NCBI GenBank assembly: GCA_002840275.1
Contig: PHAB01000002.1
Location: 248,001-312,000, forward strand
Source of the DNA: Firmicutes bacterium HGW-Firmicutes-14
Lineage (GTDB): Bacteria; Bacillota; Thermincolia; Thermincolales; UBA2595
Direction of reading: 5' to 3'
DNA length: 64,000 nucleotides
Part shown: piece by piece, positions 18,363 through 27,456 of the stretch
Numbering within the stretch: the first letter of the stretch is position 1
Layout of the letters: the number at the start of each line of letters is the position of its first letter
Notes under the pieces: model-generated
Seen by the model: only the letters and a program-made list of their open reading frames with translations
The model's database searches: none
What the model was told of the DNA's origin: nothing
Made by a program: the position numbers and the translations under genes

Positions 18363-19487
18363 ATGAGTAAAAGGGATTATTATGAGATCCTGGGAGTGGG
18401 TAAGGACGCTTCGGGGGCTGAGATAAAAAAGGCCTTCCGCCAGCTTGCCCGCAAATATCATCCAGATGTAAACCCGGGCGACAAGGAAGCTGAGGCAAAA
18501 TTCAAGGAAATCAATGAGGCATATGAAGTCCTGTCCGACCCTGAGAAAAAGGCCCAGTATGACAGGTTCGGCCATGCGGCTTTTGGCAACGGGGCCGGAG
18601 AACCCGGTTTCGGAGGCGGGTTTAATGACTTTGGCGGTTTCGGGGATATTTTTGACATGTTCTTTGGCGGTGGAGGACAGCGCCGGAGAGGTCCTGCCAA
18701 GGGGGCTGACCTCCGTTATAACCTGGAAATTACCTTTGAGCAGGCTGCTTTCGGCCTGGAAAAGGATATTGAAATACCAAAGACTGAGGAATGCGGCAAG
18801 TGCGGCGGCTCCGGCGCAGCGCCGGGCTCTTCGCCGAAAAAGTGTATAAAGTGCAACGGTACGGGGCAGATTCAGTTTGCCCAGACAACACCTTTTGGGC
18901 GCTTTGTCCAATCCAGGGTATGTGACACCTGCGGCGGAGACGGTGTATTGATTGAAGAACCGTGTACCAAGTGTGGCGGTTCAGGTTATGTCAAAAAAAC
19001 CGCCAAAATCCACATAAAAATACCGGCAGGAGTAGATATAGGCACCAGGATGAGGGTGGCCGGGGAAGGTGAGCCGGGAGAACGCGGAGGCCCCCGGGGC
19101 GATCTGTATGTGTATATTTCTGTTAAGCCCCACAAAACCTTTAAGCGTGAAGGTAATGACGTAATCAGTGAGATAAAAATCTCATTCCCCAGGGCAGCCC
19201 TGGGTGATGAGATTGAAGTCCCGACCCTGGACGGTAAAGTCAAACTGAAGATACCCGAGGGCACCCAGTCCGGGACTTTTTTCCGGTTGAAGGGAAAAGG
19301 AGTCGCCGACCTGCACGGTTTCGGAGGACGGGGTGACCATCATGTCAAGGTAACCGTTGTGACGCCTACCAAGCTTACGGAAGAACAGAAACAGCTTCTC
19401 CGTCAGCTTGCCAAATCCACGGGTGAAGACCCGGCCGGTGTGGAAAAAGGATTCTTTGAAAAGGTTAAGGATGCCTTTATGGGATAA
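18363..19487 (+). CDS. dnaJ: Chaperone protein DnaJ (Hsp40)
   Basis: A 374-aa type-I DnaJ. The J domain has the HPD motif ([10 protein letters not shown]), then a Gly/Phe-rich linker ([17 protein letters not shown]), then four zinc-finger repeats of CxxCxGxG ([32 protein letters not shown]), and the client-binding C-terminal domains. It stimulates DnaK ATPase activity and delivers clients. GGGGGT-type site before ATG 18363. Confidence 0.97.
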   Translation: MSKRDYYEILGVGKDASGAEIKKAFRQLARKYHPDVNPGDKEAEAKFKEINEAYEVLSDPEKKAQYDRFGHAAFGNGAGEPGFGGGFNDFGGFGDIFDMFFGGGGQRRRGPAKGADLRYNLEITFEQAAFGLEKDIEIPKTEECGKCGGSGAAPGSSPKKCIKCNGTGQIQFAQTTPFGRFVQSRVCDTCGGDGVLIEEPCTKCGGSGYVKKTAKIHIKIPAGVDIGTRMRVAGEGEPGERGGPRGDLYVYISVKPHKTFKREGNDVISEIKISFPRAALGDEIEVPTLDGKVKLKIPEGTQSGTFFRLKGKGVADLHGFGGRGDHHVKVTVVTPTKLTEEQKQLLRQLAKSTGEDPAGVEKGFFEKVKDAFMG

Positions 19488-19562
19488 AGGTTGATGGCTG
19501 TTTGCCCGTTTTTCGGATTGCCCTTGGTAAACAGCCATAACTGTTTTTGGGGAGGTTGGATA

Positions 19563-20501
19563 ATGAACTGGCTTGAGATATCTGTCAGTACAACCAGGGA
19601 GGCTGTTGAACCGGTCAGTGAAATCCTTACCGGCTGCGGTGCCGGAGGAGTTGTTGTGGAAGACCCTGAAACGATACGGGAACTCATAGCCGGGAACATC
19701 TGGGACGCATATGATATCCCCAAAGAGATCCTGGAGGGGGAGCATACGGTGGTGAAGGCTTACCTGCCCCAAGATGACAACATTGATTTCCGTATAGGTA
19801 TGGTCACGGACCGGTTGGATGCCCTCAACAGGCAGCACCTGCCCAATTCAGTCAAAGGACTGGATTTTCTCACTGTCAGGGAGGAAGACTGGGCCAATTC
19901 GTGGAAGGCTTATTATAAACCTGTGAAAATCGGTCGCAGGATTATCGTGAAACCTACCTGGGAAGAATATGACCGAAAACCCGGTGACCTGGTGATTGAG
20001 CTGGATCCCGGGATGGCTTTCGGGACAGGTACTCACCCCACGACTATCATGTGCGTAAAGTTCCTGGAAAAAATTATCAGGGGCGGCGAGACAGTCTATG
20101 ACATCGGCACCGGTTCAGGGATCCTGGCCATCACTGCCGCCCTGCTGGGAGCAGGGCAGGTAAAGGCGGTGGATATAGATAATGTTGCTGTTGAGTCTGC
20201 CACGGCAAATATCAGGCAAAACGGGCTGGAGGAAATAATTGGGGTTTCAGCCGGCAACCTGCTCGAAGGGGTTGGCAGCCAGGCCGATATAGTTATTGCC
20301 AATATTGTGGCTGATGTAATTATTGAGGTATGTCCTGCGGTCCCTAATGTGCTGAAACAGGGCGGCCTGTTTGTGGCGTCAGGGATAATTGTTTCCAGGT
20401 TCGCAGAGGTTCTTGAAGCGGTTGGGAATTCCGGTTTGACGGTTAAGGAAACGGCCCGCGAGGGAGAGTGGGTTTCCCTGCTTGCGGCCACGGAGGTTTA
20501 G
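19563..20501 (+). CDS. prmA: Ribosomal protein L11 methyltransferase
   Basis: About 312 aa from ATG 19563, after a GGGGAGG site; an upstream in-frame ATG at 19494 lies in the non-coding dnaJ-prmA gap. The SAM-binding motif DIGTGSGILAITAALLGA is near residue 180, and family segments EEDWANSWKAYYKP and DPGMAFGTGTHPTT are present. The enzyme methylates L11. Its place after dnaJ and before rsmE is typical of Firmicutes, so it is probably carried on the heat-shock transcript. Confidence 0.95.
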   Translation: MNWLEISVSTTREAVEPVSEILTGCGAGGVVVEDPETIRELIAGNIWDAYDIPKEILEGEHTVVKAYLPQDDNIDFRIGMVTDRLDALNRQHLPNSVKGLDFLTVREEDWANSWKAYYKPVKIGRRIIVKPTWEEYDRKPGDLVIELDPGMAFGTGTHPTTIMCVKFLEKIIRGGETVYDIGTGSGILAITAALLGAGQVKAVDIDNVAVESATANIRQNGLEEIIGVSAGNLLEGVGSQADIVIANIVADVIIEVCPAVPNVLKQGGLFVASGIIVSRFAEVLEAVGNSGLTVKETAREGEWVSLLAATEV

Positions 20502-20502
20502 A

Positions 20503-21258
20503 ATGGCCCGGTTTTTTGTTCCCGAATCCTCGATAAAAGGTGATCAGGTGGTTATTACAGGCCCTGATGTTAAACACATTGGCAGGGTGCTTCGCCTTGG
20601 CCCCGGGGACGAGATAGTCCTGTCCCCGGGCAACGGCCGCCGGTTTCTGACCAGGATTAGTGAAATCACCTCCAGAGAGGTATTATGTAAAATAATATCT
20701 GAGCAAGAGGTGTTAACTGAGCCGCCTGTCCGGGTTTCCCTGTATCAGGGCCTGCCCAAGGGTGAAAAAATGGAACTTGTTATCCAGAAAACCACTGAAC
20801 TGGGAGTGGGCCGGATTGTACCGGTAGACTGTGAACGGACGGTGGTCAGGCTCGACAGGAAAAAGGCCGCAGCCAGGCAGGCCCGCTGGCAGAGAGTAGC
20901 TGAAGAAGCTGCCAAACAATCAGGCAGGACGGTTGTTCCCCAGGTCAGTGAACCGGTGGGATTTGAGACGGCCCTGGCCGGACTCCCGGCCGGGTGCCTG
21001 GCCCTGATGCCCTGGGAGGAGGAATCTCTGACAGGAATCAGAACTGTCCTGCAGGGTAATACAAATGCCGTTGAAATCGCAGTTTTCATCGGCCCCGAAG
21101 GGGGGTTCTCCAGGCGGGAAGCAGAGTTAGCCAGGGTGAGGAGAGTTATACCTGTATCAATAGGCCCCCGTATCATGCGTACTGAAACAGCAGGTATTGC
21201 AGCCGTTGCTGTCATCATGTATGAGTTGGGGGATCTGGGAGGTTTGGTCAATGGCTAA
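20503..21258 (+). CDS. rsmE: 16S rRNA m3U1498 methyltransferase RsmE
   Basis: About 251 aa with the SPOUT-fold methyltransferase signature near the C-terminus: FIGPEGGFSRREAELA and SIGPRIMRTETAGIAAVAV, the knot region that binds SAM. The N-terminal PUA-like domain includes DVKHIGRVLRLGPGDEI. It methylates U1498 of 16S rRNA. The start is ATG 20503 with GGAGGT seven bases upstream, one base after the prmA stop. It overlaps mtaB by eight bases. Confidence 0.95.
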   Translation: MARFFVPESSIKGDQVVITGPDVKHIGRVLRLGPGDEIVLSPGNGRRFLTRISEITSREVLCKIISEQEVLTEPPVRVSLYQGLPKGEKMELVIQKTTELGVGRIVPVDCERTVVRLDRKKAAARQARWQRVAEEAAKQSGRTVVPQVSEPVGFETALAGLPAGCLALMPWEEESLTGIRTVLQGNTNAVEIAVFIGPEGGFSRREAELARVRRVIPVSIGPRIMRTETAGIAAVAVIMYELGDLGGLVNG

Positions 21259-22561
21259 ACGGGCAGCTATTTTTACCCTGGGGTGTAAGACCAACCAGTA
21301 TGAAAGTGAAGCTATGGCCGGGATTTTTCGCCGTCATGGCTATGAAACAGTGCCCTTTGATGAAAAAGCGGATGTATATATCATAAATACCTGTACCGTC
21401 ACCCACCTGGGGGACCGCAAATCCAGGCAGATGGTCCGCCGGGCCGTGAGGAAAAACCCGGATGCCATAATTGCTGTGGTGGGCTGTTATGCCCAGACTT
21501 CACCCGGTGAGGTCCTTGAGATACCGGGGGTTGACCTGGTAATAGGCACCAGGGACCGGGACAGGATCGTAGATTTGGTGAAAGAGGCGGAAAAAGCCCC
21601 GGCCCCGGTAAATGCGGTCCAAGATATTATGTCCCACAGGTCATTTGAGGAACTGCCCATCCTTGATTATGAAAACAGGACCCGGGCCTTCGTAAAAATC
21701 CAGGAGGGTTGCGGGAATTTCTGTTCCTACTGTATAATCCCTTATGCGCGCGGCCCGCAGAGGAGCCGTGACCCCGCAGCGGTCCTGGCGGAAGTGAAAA
21801 AGCTTATACAGGAAGGTTATGGGGAAATAGTACTTACAGGTATCCATATAGGGGCTTATGGTAAAGGGCTTGACCAGAAGACTGACCTGGCGGACCTGAT
21901 AGTCAGGATCGCTCTGACTCCGGGATTGAAACGGCTGAGGCTCGGTTCAATCGAACCCCTTGACATTACTCCCCGGCTGATTACCGCGGTGGCGGAAATC
22001 CGGACGGTCTGCAGGCACCTGCATATACCCCTGCAGAGCGGTGATGACAGTGTTCTCAGGAACATGAACAGGAAATACAACACTTTTGAATTCTCCCGTA
22101 TGGTTGGGGCCATAAGGGCCCACGTGCCGGAAACAGCTATCACCACTGATGTGATTGTGGGTTTTCCGGGGGAAACGGAAGAGAATTTTCAAAACACCCA
22201 TGATTTTGTCAAAGACATGGGTTTCAGCAAAACCCATGTGTTCAAATATTCTCCCAGAAAAGGGACCCCGGCAGCGGGGTTCGCCGGACAGGTCCCGGGG
22301 GATGCCAAGGATAGCCGGAGCAAGAGGCTTATTGCCCTTGACAGGGAAAACCAGAAGAATTTTGCTGCGGGTTTTCTTGGCCATACCATGGAAGTTCTGG
22401 CGGAACAGGTAGTCAACAGGGAAAAAGAGCTTTGGGAGGGTCTTACTGATAATTACCTGAGGGTGCTGTTTCGCAGCAGTGAGAATCTTAAAGGCCAGTT
22501 TGTTGAAGTCAGAACAGTAAGAATGCAGGGTACAAGTCTCCTGGCTAAGGTCAGGATATGA
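21251..22561 (+). CDS. mtaB: tRNA (t6A37) methylthiotransferase MtaB
   Basis: About 436 aa, radical-SAM methylthiotransferase of the YqeV/MtaB type that makes ms2t6A at position 37 of tRNAs. The N-terminal domain has FTLGCKTNQYESEAM, NTCTVT and GCYAQ, giving the first cluster cysteines. The radical-SAM motif is CGNFCSYC. SGDDSVLRNMNRKY and GFPGETEENF follow, and a C-terminal TRAM-like domain ends the protein. It starts inside the end of rsmE (ATG 21251), so translation is coupled. Confidence 0.94.
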   Translation: MAKRAAIFTLGCKTNQYESEAMAGIFRRHGYETVPFDEKADVYIINTCTVTHLGDRKSRQMVRRAVRKNPDAIIAVVGCYAQTSPGEVLEIPGVDLVIGTRDRDRIVDLVKEAEKAPAPVNAVQDIMSHRSFEELPILDYENRTRAFVKIQEGCGNFCSYCIIPYARGPQRSRDPAAVLAEVKKLIQEGYGEIVLTGIHIGAYGKGLDQKTDLADLIVRIALTPGLKRLRLGSIEPLDITPRLITAVAEIRTVCRHLHIPLQSGDDSVLRNMNRKYNTFEFSRMVGAIRAHVPETAITTDVIVGFPGETEENFQNTHDFVKDMGFSKTHVFKYSPRKGTPAAGFAGQVPGDAKDSRSKRLIALDRENQKNFAAGFLGHTMEVLAEQVVNREKELWEGLTDNYLRVLFRSSENLKGQFVEVRTVRMQGTSLLAKVRI

Positions 22562-22683
22562 CCGGAATACCTGTGTTTTCCTGCTGCCGGGAGGAATTTT
22601 GAGATGCTGTGTCGAATAATGATTTGACCAAATTAGTGATTTCCTGGAAAAAGCCCATGACTTAGAAAGGGGGGTATTTAGAA

Positions 22684-23025
22684 ATGCAGGATTGTATCTT
22701 TTGCAAAATCGGCAGGGGGGAAATCCCCAGTGCGATTGTATATGAGGATGACAGGATCATAGCTTTTAAAGATATTAACCCGCTGGCTCCGGTCCATCTG
22801 CTCCTGATTCCCAGGGAACATTTGACCAATATCCTGGATATCAATGAGGGAAATGTCGACCTTATCGGCCATATCCACCTGGTGGCAAACAAGCTGGCCA
22901 AAGAAGCAGGTATTGCTGAAAAAGGCTTTCGAATTGTAACAAACTGCAATGAAGAAGGTGGGCAGATAATTTTCCATATGCACTACCACCTTATCGGCGG
23001 GGAAGAGCTGAAGAATTTTGCCTGA
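22684..23025 (+). CDS. HIT-family nucleotide hydrolase (HinT-like)
   Basis: 113 aa. The sequence begins DCIFCKIGRGEIPS, the usual HIT opening with a Cys pair, and ends with the histidine triad HMHYHLIGG. Such proteins split AMP from lysine or phosphoramidate adducts. AAAGGGGGG stands before ATG 22684. The stretch of 120 bases from mtaB is non-coding. Confidence 0.93.
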   Translation: MQDCIFCKIGRGEIPSAIVYEDDRIIAFKDINPLAPVHLLLIPREHLTNILDINEGNVDLIGHIHLVANKLAKEAGIAEKGFRIVTNCNEEGGQIIFHMHYHLIGGEELKNFA

Positions 23026-23048
23026 GACAGGCCCGATAATATGCGGAG

Positions 23049-23078
23049 TTGACACTTTATCAGCAAATATAGTATAAT
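23049..23078 (+). promoter_or_regulatory. Promoter upstream of rpsU
   Basis: TTGACA (23049-23054), 18-bp spacer, TATAAT (23073-23078). Both boxes are perfect. It lies 100 bases before rpsU and should drive rpsU-yqeY. Confidence 0.75.
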
Positions 23079-23179
23079 AAAAAATGTGTAATTTTATGCC
23101 TTGTCGACGCTGCAACATTTACGGTAACCTTTGCGTCCATACCCTGCATCATTGTCAGTAGCGGAGGGAGGGAGAAAGA

Positions 23180-23356
23180 ATGGCGGAAGTCAAAGTTGGA
23201 AAAAACGAGACACTAGACAGCGCCCTGAGGCGCTTCAAAAAGTCCTGCCAAAAATCCGGAGTTCTGTCCGAAGTCAGGAAACGGGAACACTATGAGAAAC
23301 CAAGCGTAAAGAGGAAGAAAAAGTCTGAGGCAGCTAGGAAAAGAAGATTCTGGTAA
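23180..23356 (+). CDS. rpsU: 30S ribosomal protein S21
   Basis: A 58-aa basic protein, [20 protein letters not shown] near the start and [19 protein letters not shown] at the end, typical of S21. The ATG at 23180 follows GGAGGGAGG. S21 aids initiation on the small subunit. yqeY follows after 11 bases, the standard Firmicute arrangement. Confidence 0.97.
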   Translation: MAEVKVGKNETLDSALRRFKKSCQKSGVLSEVRKREHYEKPSVKRKKKSEAARKRRFW

Positions 23357-23367
23357 GGAGGATTCCT

Positions 23368-23820
23368 ATGTCCCTTCTGGAAAAGCTGACTGAGGATATG
23401 AAGGCCGCTATGAAAGAGAGGGCGGCCGGTAAGAAAAAGCTTTCGGTTATACGCATGGTCCGTTCGTCCCTGAAGAATGCTGAGATTGAAAAGAAACAGG
23501 GACTCACGGAAGATGAGGTAATAGAAGTTATCGCCAGGGAAGTCAAGAAGAGAAAAGAATCGTGCGAAGAATATCTTAAAGCCGGCAGGCAGGACATTGC
23601 TGAAGGCCTTCAGGAAGAAGTCGCCATTCTGATGAACTACCTTCCCGAACAGATGTCTGAGGACCAAATCCGCAGCCTGGTCGAGAAAGTTATGGCAGAA
23701 GTGCAGCCCGCAAGCCCAAAAGATATGGGCAAGGTGATGGGCAGACTGATGCCTAAGGTTAAAGGAAAGGCTGACGGAAAACTGGTCAGCTCTATTGTCA
23801 AAGAACTCTTGGAACAGTAA
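23368..23820 (+). CDS. yqeY: GatB/YqeY domain protein
   Basis: 150 aa, the stand-alone YqeY form of the GatB C-terminal tail domain: LLEKLTEDMKAAMKER, SVIRMVRSSLKNAEI, EEVAILMNYLPEQM and VMGRLMPKVKGKADG are diagnostic. It probably binds tRNA or tRNA-dependent complexes, but its function is not settled. It is coupled to rpsU and followed by a terminator. Confidence 0.94.
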   Translation: MSLLEKLTEDMKAAMKERAAGKKKLSVIRMVRSSLKNAEIEKKQGLTEDEVIEVIAREVKKRKESCEEYLKAGRQDIAEGLQEEVAILMNYLPEQMSEDQIRSLVEKVMAEVQPASPKDMGKVMGRLMPKVKGKADGKLVSSIVKELLEQ

Positions 23821-23833
23821 TAAAATAGATAAA

Positions 23834-23877
23834 GGACCTTTACCTTCTGAATTGAGCGGTAAAGGTCTGTTTTTTAG
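23834..23877 (+). terminator. Terminator of rpsU-yqeY
   Basis: GGACCTTTACC (23834-23844) pairs with GGTAAAGGTC (23858-23867), followed by TGTTTTTTAG. Confidence 0.85.
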
Positions 23878-23995
23878 TACTATCATTGTAACTGTTATGA
23901 TATAACTGTAATAGTAGATAGTGTGTTGTACTGTACGGTTGTATTATAATAGTTTTAACAGTAAAAATCTTATTTTTAAGGGGGAGACTGATTAC

Positions 23996-24568
23996 ATGAA
24001 GGGGAAATTAATTATCATAGGCCTTCTGGTGGTTCTGCTGCTGGTTGTGTTCAGCGGGTTCGGCAGTTATAACAGCCTGGTGGCCCTGGATGAAGAGGTA
24101 AATACCAAGTGGAGCGACCTGGGCAGCCAGCTCCAGAGAAGGAATGACCTTATCCCAAATCTGGTGGAGACCGTCAAGGGATATTCCATCCATGAACAAG
24201 ATGTGCTGAAAAATGTCAGTGATGCCAGGGCCAAACTTGGCGGGGCCCGGACCCTGGAAGACCAGGTAGCCGGTCAGAGTGAACTCTCAGGTGCGTTATC
24301 CAGGCTCCTGATGGTGGTTGAAAACTATCCCAACCTGAAAGCAGATTCCCAGTTTACCGGTCTCAGGGATGAACTGGCAGGTACCGAAAACCGTATAAAT
24401 ATCGGACGGATGGATTATAACCAGGCAGTCAGGCAATACAATCAGCGCATCCGTTCCTTCCCCACCCTGATTTATGCCGGGTTGTTCGGTTTTGACGCCA
24501 AACCGTATTTTGAAGTGGAGGAAGGGGCGGAAGACGCTCCAAAGGTGGACTTTGGGACAAACAAATAG
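23996..24568 (+). CDS. lemA: LemA family protein
   Basis: About 190 aa from ATG 23996, with AAGGGGGAG upstream. The N-terminal anchor (LIIIGLLVVLLLVVFSGFG) is followed by the LemA signature SYNSLVALDEEV, WSDLGSQLQRRNDLIPNLVETVKGY and SRLLMVVENYPNLKAD. LemA proteins are membrane-tethered with a helical extracytoplasmic domain of unclear function. A TPM protein follows 14 bases later, a common pairing that suggests joint action at the membrane. Confidence 0.93.
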   Translation: MKGKLIIIGLLVVLLLVVFSGFGSYNSLVALDEEVNTKWSDLGSQLQRRNDLIPNLVETVKGYSIHEQDVLKNVSDARAKLGGARTLEDQVAGQSELSGALSRLLMVVENYPNLKADSQFTGLRDELAGTENRINIGRMDYNQAVRQYNQRIRSFPTLIYAGLFGFDAKPYFEVEEGAEDAPKVDFGTNK

Positions 24569-24582
24569 GTGGGTGAATACCA

Positions 24583-25422
24583 TTGAAACTATTAAATAAT
24601 AAATTGGTCATATGTTCCATTCTGATTTGTTTACTGCTGGCTTTAAGCCCGGCGGTTTCGGCTGCACCTGAAATACCGCCAAAACCGGATACCTTTGATT
24701 ACGTATTTGATTATGCCGAGATGATAGAACCCCAGGATGAAGATATGATTAGCAGCCTCGGGCGTGAGCTGGACGAAAAAACCGGGGCCCAGTTAGTGGC
24801 AGTTACTGTTGAAGCCCTGGGCAATTCCACCATTGAGGAATATGCCAATAAACTGTTCAGGACCTGGGGTCTGGGAGACAGGGAAAAGAATAACGGTGTC
24901 CTGCTCCTGGTCAACAGGGAAAATGTACTTTCGGGCAGTCCCGGAAGAGTTCGCATAGAAGTGGGCTATGGCCTGGAAGGGGCCATACCTGATGCTTTGG
25001 CAGGCCGGATTCTGGATAACTATGTATTGCCGAGGTGGGAACAGCAGCAATACAGTGAAGGAATACTCCAGGGCTACCTGGCTGTTGCTTCAGAGGTGGC
25101 CGGAGAATATAACATTACTGTCGAAGGCAGTTATGACCCTGTTCCGGCAGAAACCGGGTCCGGCTCCGGCCAGGGGGCTGATGGAGGGGCCCCGTTTATG
25201 GGGTTCTTTGTAGCAATATTTATCATCATTCTGGTGATTGCCATGAACCGCAAAAACAAGCGGCGCGGCGGCCGGGATGACGATGAATTTGGTGGCCGCG
25301 GCGGCTGGGGCGGCGGCGGATTCTTTGGCGGTGGAGGCTTTGGCGGCCGCGGTGGCGGCGGCTTCGGAGGAGGAGGCGGCTTCGGCGGCGGGTCCTCCGG
25401 CGGCGGTGGAGCCAGCAGGTAA
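24583..25422 (+). CDS. TPM-domain membrane protein (YgcG family)
   Basis: 279 aa from TTG 24583. It has a signal peptide (ICLLLALSPAVSAAP), the TPM domain (about 35-170: YVFDYAEMIEPQDE, then NGVLLLVNREN and IEVGYGLEGAIPDA), a single transmembrane helix (FMGFFVAIFIIILVIAMN), and a Gly-rich tail ending SSGGGGASR. TPM domains have been linked to phosphatase-like activity and photosystem repair, but the role of the bacterial YgcG type is uncertain. It is paired with lemA. Confidence 0.88.
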   Translation: MKLLNNKLVICSILICLLLALSPAVSAAPEIPPKPDTFDYVFDYAEMIEPQDEDMISSLGRELDEKTGAQLVAVTVEALGNSTIEEYANKLFRTWGLGDREKNNGVLLLVNRENVLSGSPGRVRIEVGYGLEGAIPDALAGRILDNYVLPRWEQQQYSEGILQGYLAVASEVAGEYNITVEGSYDPVPAETGSGSGQGADGGAPFMGFFVAIFIIILVIAMNRKNKRRGGRDDDEFGGRGGWGGGGFFGGGGFGGRGGGGFGGGGGFGGGSSGGGGASR

Positions 25423-25445
25423 CAGAATAAGTAGAGAATGTATAG

Positions 25446-25478
25446 GCAGCCGGGGTTTTTTCCCCGGCTGCTTTCGTT
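25446..25478 (+). terminator. Terminator of lemA-TPM unit
   Basis: GCAGCCGGGG (25446-25455) pairs perfectly with CCCCGGCTGC (25462-25471), then TTTCGTT. Confidence 0.75.
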
Positions 25479-25669
25479 ACTACCGTAACTGACCGGCCGG
25501 AATGCCTGGATTGAACAGCAGGTCTTCCGGCTTGTTTTTCATAAGTATCCGGAATAAAAAAGGCTTTTTGTAAATTTATGCCGAATATATTCACAACAAT
25601 GCTATTATTTCTGGGGATTTTCGGTGGTATAGGGGAATAGTTCCAAACAGGAAACCGGAGTGGATTCAG

Positions 25670-26896
25670 ATGGATGTATTTGTAGCAAGACAGCCAATTT
25701 TTAATAAACAGCAAAGGGTTTTTGGTTATGAACTGCTGTACCGGCTGGCAGGCCAGGATCGCTACGATTTTCATGACGGCGACCGGGCGACCTCGGAGCT
25801 CATCGCCAACAGCTTCATCCTGATTGGCCTGGAGGCATTGACCGGGGGAAAGAGGGCTTTTATCAATTTTACCCGGAACCTTTTATTGACCGATACGGCC
25901 TTTATCCTCCCCAAGGACCTTGTGGCAATAGAGATATTGGAAACAATAGAGGTGGACGGGCATGTGGTGGATGCCTGCCGGAAGCTGAAACAGGAGGGTT
26001 ATCTTATAGTTCTTGATGATTTTATGTTCAAACCGCGTTTTGAACCACTGGTGCAGCTGGCTGACATAATTAAAGTGGACTTCAAGAAAACGGCCATTGA
26101 ACAGCGGATAGAATTTGTCCGGAAAGCAAGAAATGACAAGGCCAGCTTCCTTGCTGAAAAAGTTGAAACAAGGGAAGAGTTTGAAGAGGCCCTGTCCATG
26201 GGGTACTCCTTCTTCCAGGGATATTTCTTCAGCAAACCGGTGGTGGTACAAGGCCGGGACCTGTCAGGGTATAAACTGAACTACTTTCATATCCTGCAGG
26301 AGGTAAACCGGCCGGATGCTGATTTTGAACAGATTGAGAGGATTATCAAACGGGATGTTGCCCTTTCTTATAAACTTTTAAAGTACATAAATTCGGCTGC
26401 GTATGGTTTCCGCACCAAAATCAGTTCCATCAAACATGCCCTGGTAATGCTTGGCATGCAGGAAGTGAAGAAATGGGTGTCCCTCATTATCCTGAGGGGT
26501 ATGGGAGCCGACAAACCGGACGAAATAATGATAAGTTCCGTTGTCAGAGCCCGGTTCGGTGAACTGACAGCCCCGTTTGTGGGAATGTCCGACCGCAGCG
26601 CCGACCTTTTTCTTATGGGGATATTCTCAATGATTGATGCACTGCTGGATTATCCCCTCTCCAGCATAATAGATGAACTGCCTATTTCAGACGACATAAA
26701 GGGGGCACTCCTCGGGCAGGATTCCTGTTACCTGGATGTTTTTCAGCTTTTAATATCTTACGAAAAAGGTGACTGGAATAGTTTTTCCCGGTTTGCAGCC
26801 AAACTCGGCCTGGAAGAGGCCAAAGTTCCCGAACTCTTCATCAGTTCGGTTGAATGGGCCAACCGGTTTCTTGATTTAGAAAGGGGTGTCTTATAG
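25670..26896 (+). CDS. EAL-HDOD domain signalling protein (YuxH-like)
   Basis: A 408-aa protein with a degenerate EAL domain (about 1-200) then an HDOD domain (about 200-400). The EAL part has VARQPIFNKQQRVFGYELLYR, INFTRNLL, IEILET and VLDDFMFKPRFEPL, the YuxH-type form that has lost several catalytic residues (DDFM instead of DDFG), so it probably senses cyclic di-GMP or acts through protein contacts. The HDOD part has DVALSYKLLKYINSAAYGF and SIKHALVMLGMQEVKKWVSL. ATG 25670 has CGGAG upstream. Its stop lies inside the left arm of the palindrome that follows. Confidence 0.9.
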   Translation: MDVFVARQPIFNKQQRVFGYELLYRLAGQDRYDFHDGDRATSELIANSFILIGLEALTGGKRAFINFTRNLLLTDTAFILPKDLVAIEILETIEVDGHVVDACRKLKQEGYLIVLDDFMFKPRFEPLVQLADIIKVDFKKTAIEQRIEFVRKARNDKASFLAEKVETREEFEEALSMGYSFFQGYFFSKPVVVQGRDLSGYKLNYFHILQEVNRPDADFEQIERIIKRDVALSYKLLKYINSAAYGFRTKISSIKHALVMLGMQEVKKWVSLIILRGMGADKPDEIMISSVVRARFGELTAPFVGMSDRSADLFLMGIFSMIDALLDYPLSSIIDELPISDDIKGALLGQDSCYLDVFQLLISYEKGDWNSFSRFAAKLGLEEAKVPELFISSVEWANRFLDLERGVL

Positions 26897-27090
26897 AAAG
26901 GCAGCAGAAAATTTCATAGAAAGAGGGAAGGGTGTATTCCAACGGGCGGCAACGTCTCCGCCGGCAGCGGCTTCCGCTTTGCGGGTCGCCGGCCGGGCGG
27001 ATGACAGTCTCGCCCTTGTGGAACACACCCTTCCCTCTTCAATGTATGATTCCCTAAGCTGTCTTTCTATAAGACGGCTCTTTTTTATTC
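26890..27090. repeat. Large nested palindrome with terminator-like end
   Basis: An outer stem joins 26890-26905 (CTTATAGAAAGGCAGC) with 27058-27073 (GCTGTCTTTCTATAAG; one G-U pair). A middle stem joins 26921-26941 with 27019-27039 (21 bp, one mismatch). A GC-rich core (26944-27015) can fold further, with TCCGCC/GGCGGA, GCCGGC/GCCGGC and GGGCG/CGCCC. ACGGCTCTTTTTTATTC follows. It could terminate the EAL-HDOD transcript, be a structured RNA, or be a miniature transposable element. It lies in a 244-base gap without genes. Confidence 0.7.
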
Positions 27091-27140
27091 ATTTTTGTCC
27101 CACTCAGGGCATAAACATAAGTAACGTAAGGGGGGTTATT

Positions 27141-27425
27141 ATGTCCTGGAATGACCGGAAAAAACAGTTTCAGCACCGGGTTGCCAACATACTGGATATC
27201 CCCCGGGACCTTATGATGGACTTGCCCAAAATAGTGCTGCTGGGGGATGTCCAAGTGGTTATTGAAAACCACCGGGGGATAGTGGTCTATACTTCTGAGC
27301 TGGTGAAAGTGAACACCACATTAGGCGAACTGGAGATTACGGGTTTGGACCTGAGCCTCAAAAATATCCTGCCGGATGAACTCATGCTGGAAGGAAAAAT
27401 AAAATCTGTAGCTTTCACAAGTTAA
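27141..27425 (+). CDS. yqfC: Sporulation protein YqfC
   Basis: About 94 aa from ATG 27141, seven bases after AAGGGGGG. The sequence WNDRKKQFQHRVANILDIP, then DLMMDLPKIVLLGDVQVVIENH and LEITGLDLSLKNILPDELMLEGKI, is the YabP/YqfC fold. YqfC is made in the mother cell in Bacillus and is needed for efficient sporulation. yqfD follows after 31 bases. Confidence 0.92.
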   Translation: MSWNDRKKQFQHRVANILDIPRDLMMDLPKIVLLGDVQVVIENHRGIVVYTSELVKVNTTLGELEITGLDLSLKNILPDELMLEGKIKSVAFTS

Positions 27426-27456
27426 CAGAATTATCGCAGTTGGGAGGAATTGAACG

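Noticed and set aside
23881-23960. Repeated TAACTGT-like motifs upstream of lemA
   Set aside because: Short, imperfect and without clear symmetry; not enough to call an operator.
24583-25422. CRISPR-like or satellite repeat in the Gly codon runs
   Set aside because: The repeats are GGC/GGA codons of a Gly-rich protein tail; no spacer-repeat structure anywhere in the window.
25226-25774. A 182-codon minus-strand frame with an Arg-rich part
   Set aside because: The Arg-rich stretch is the complement of the Gly-rich tail of the TPM protein.
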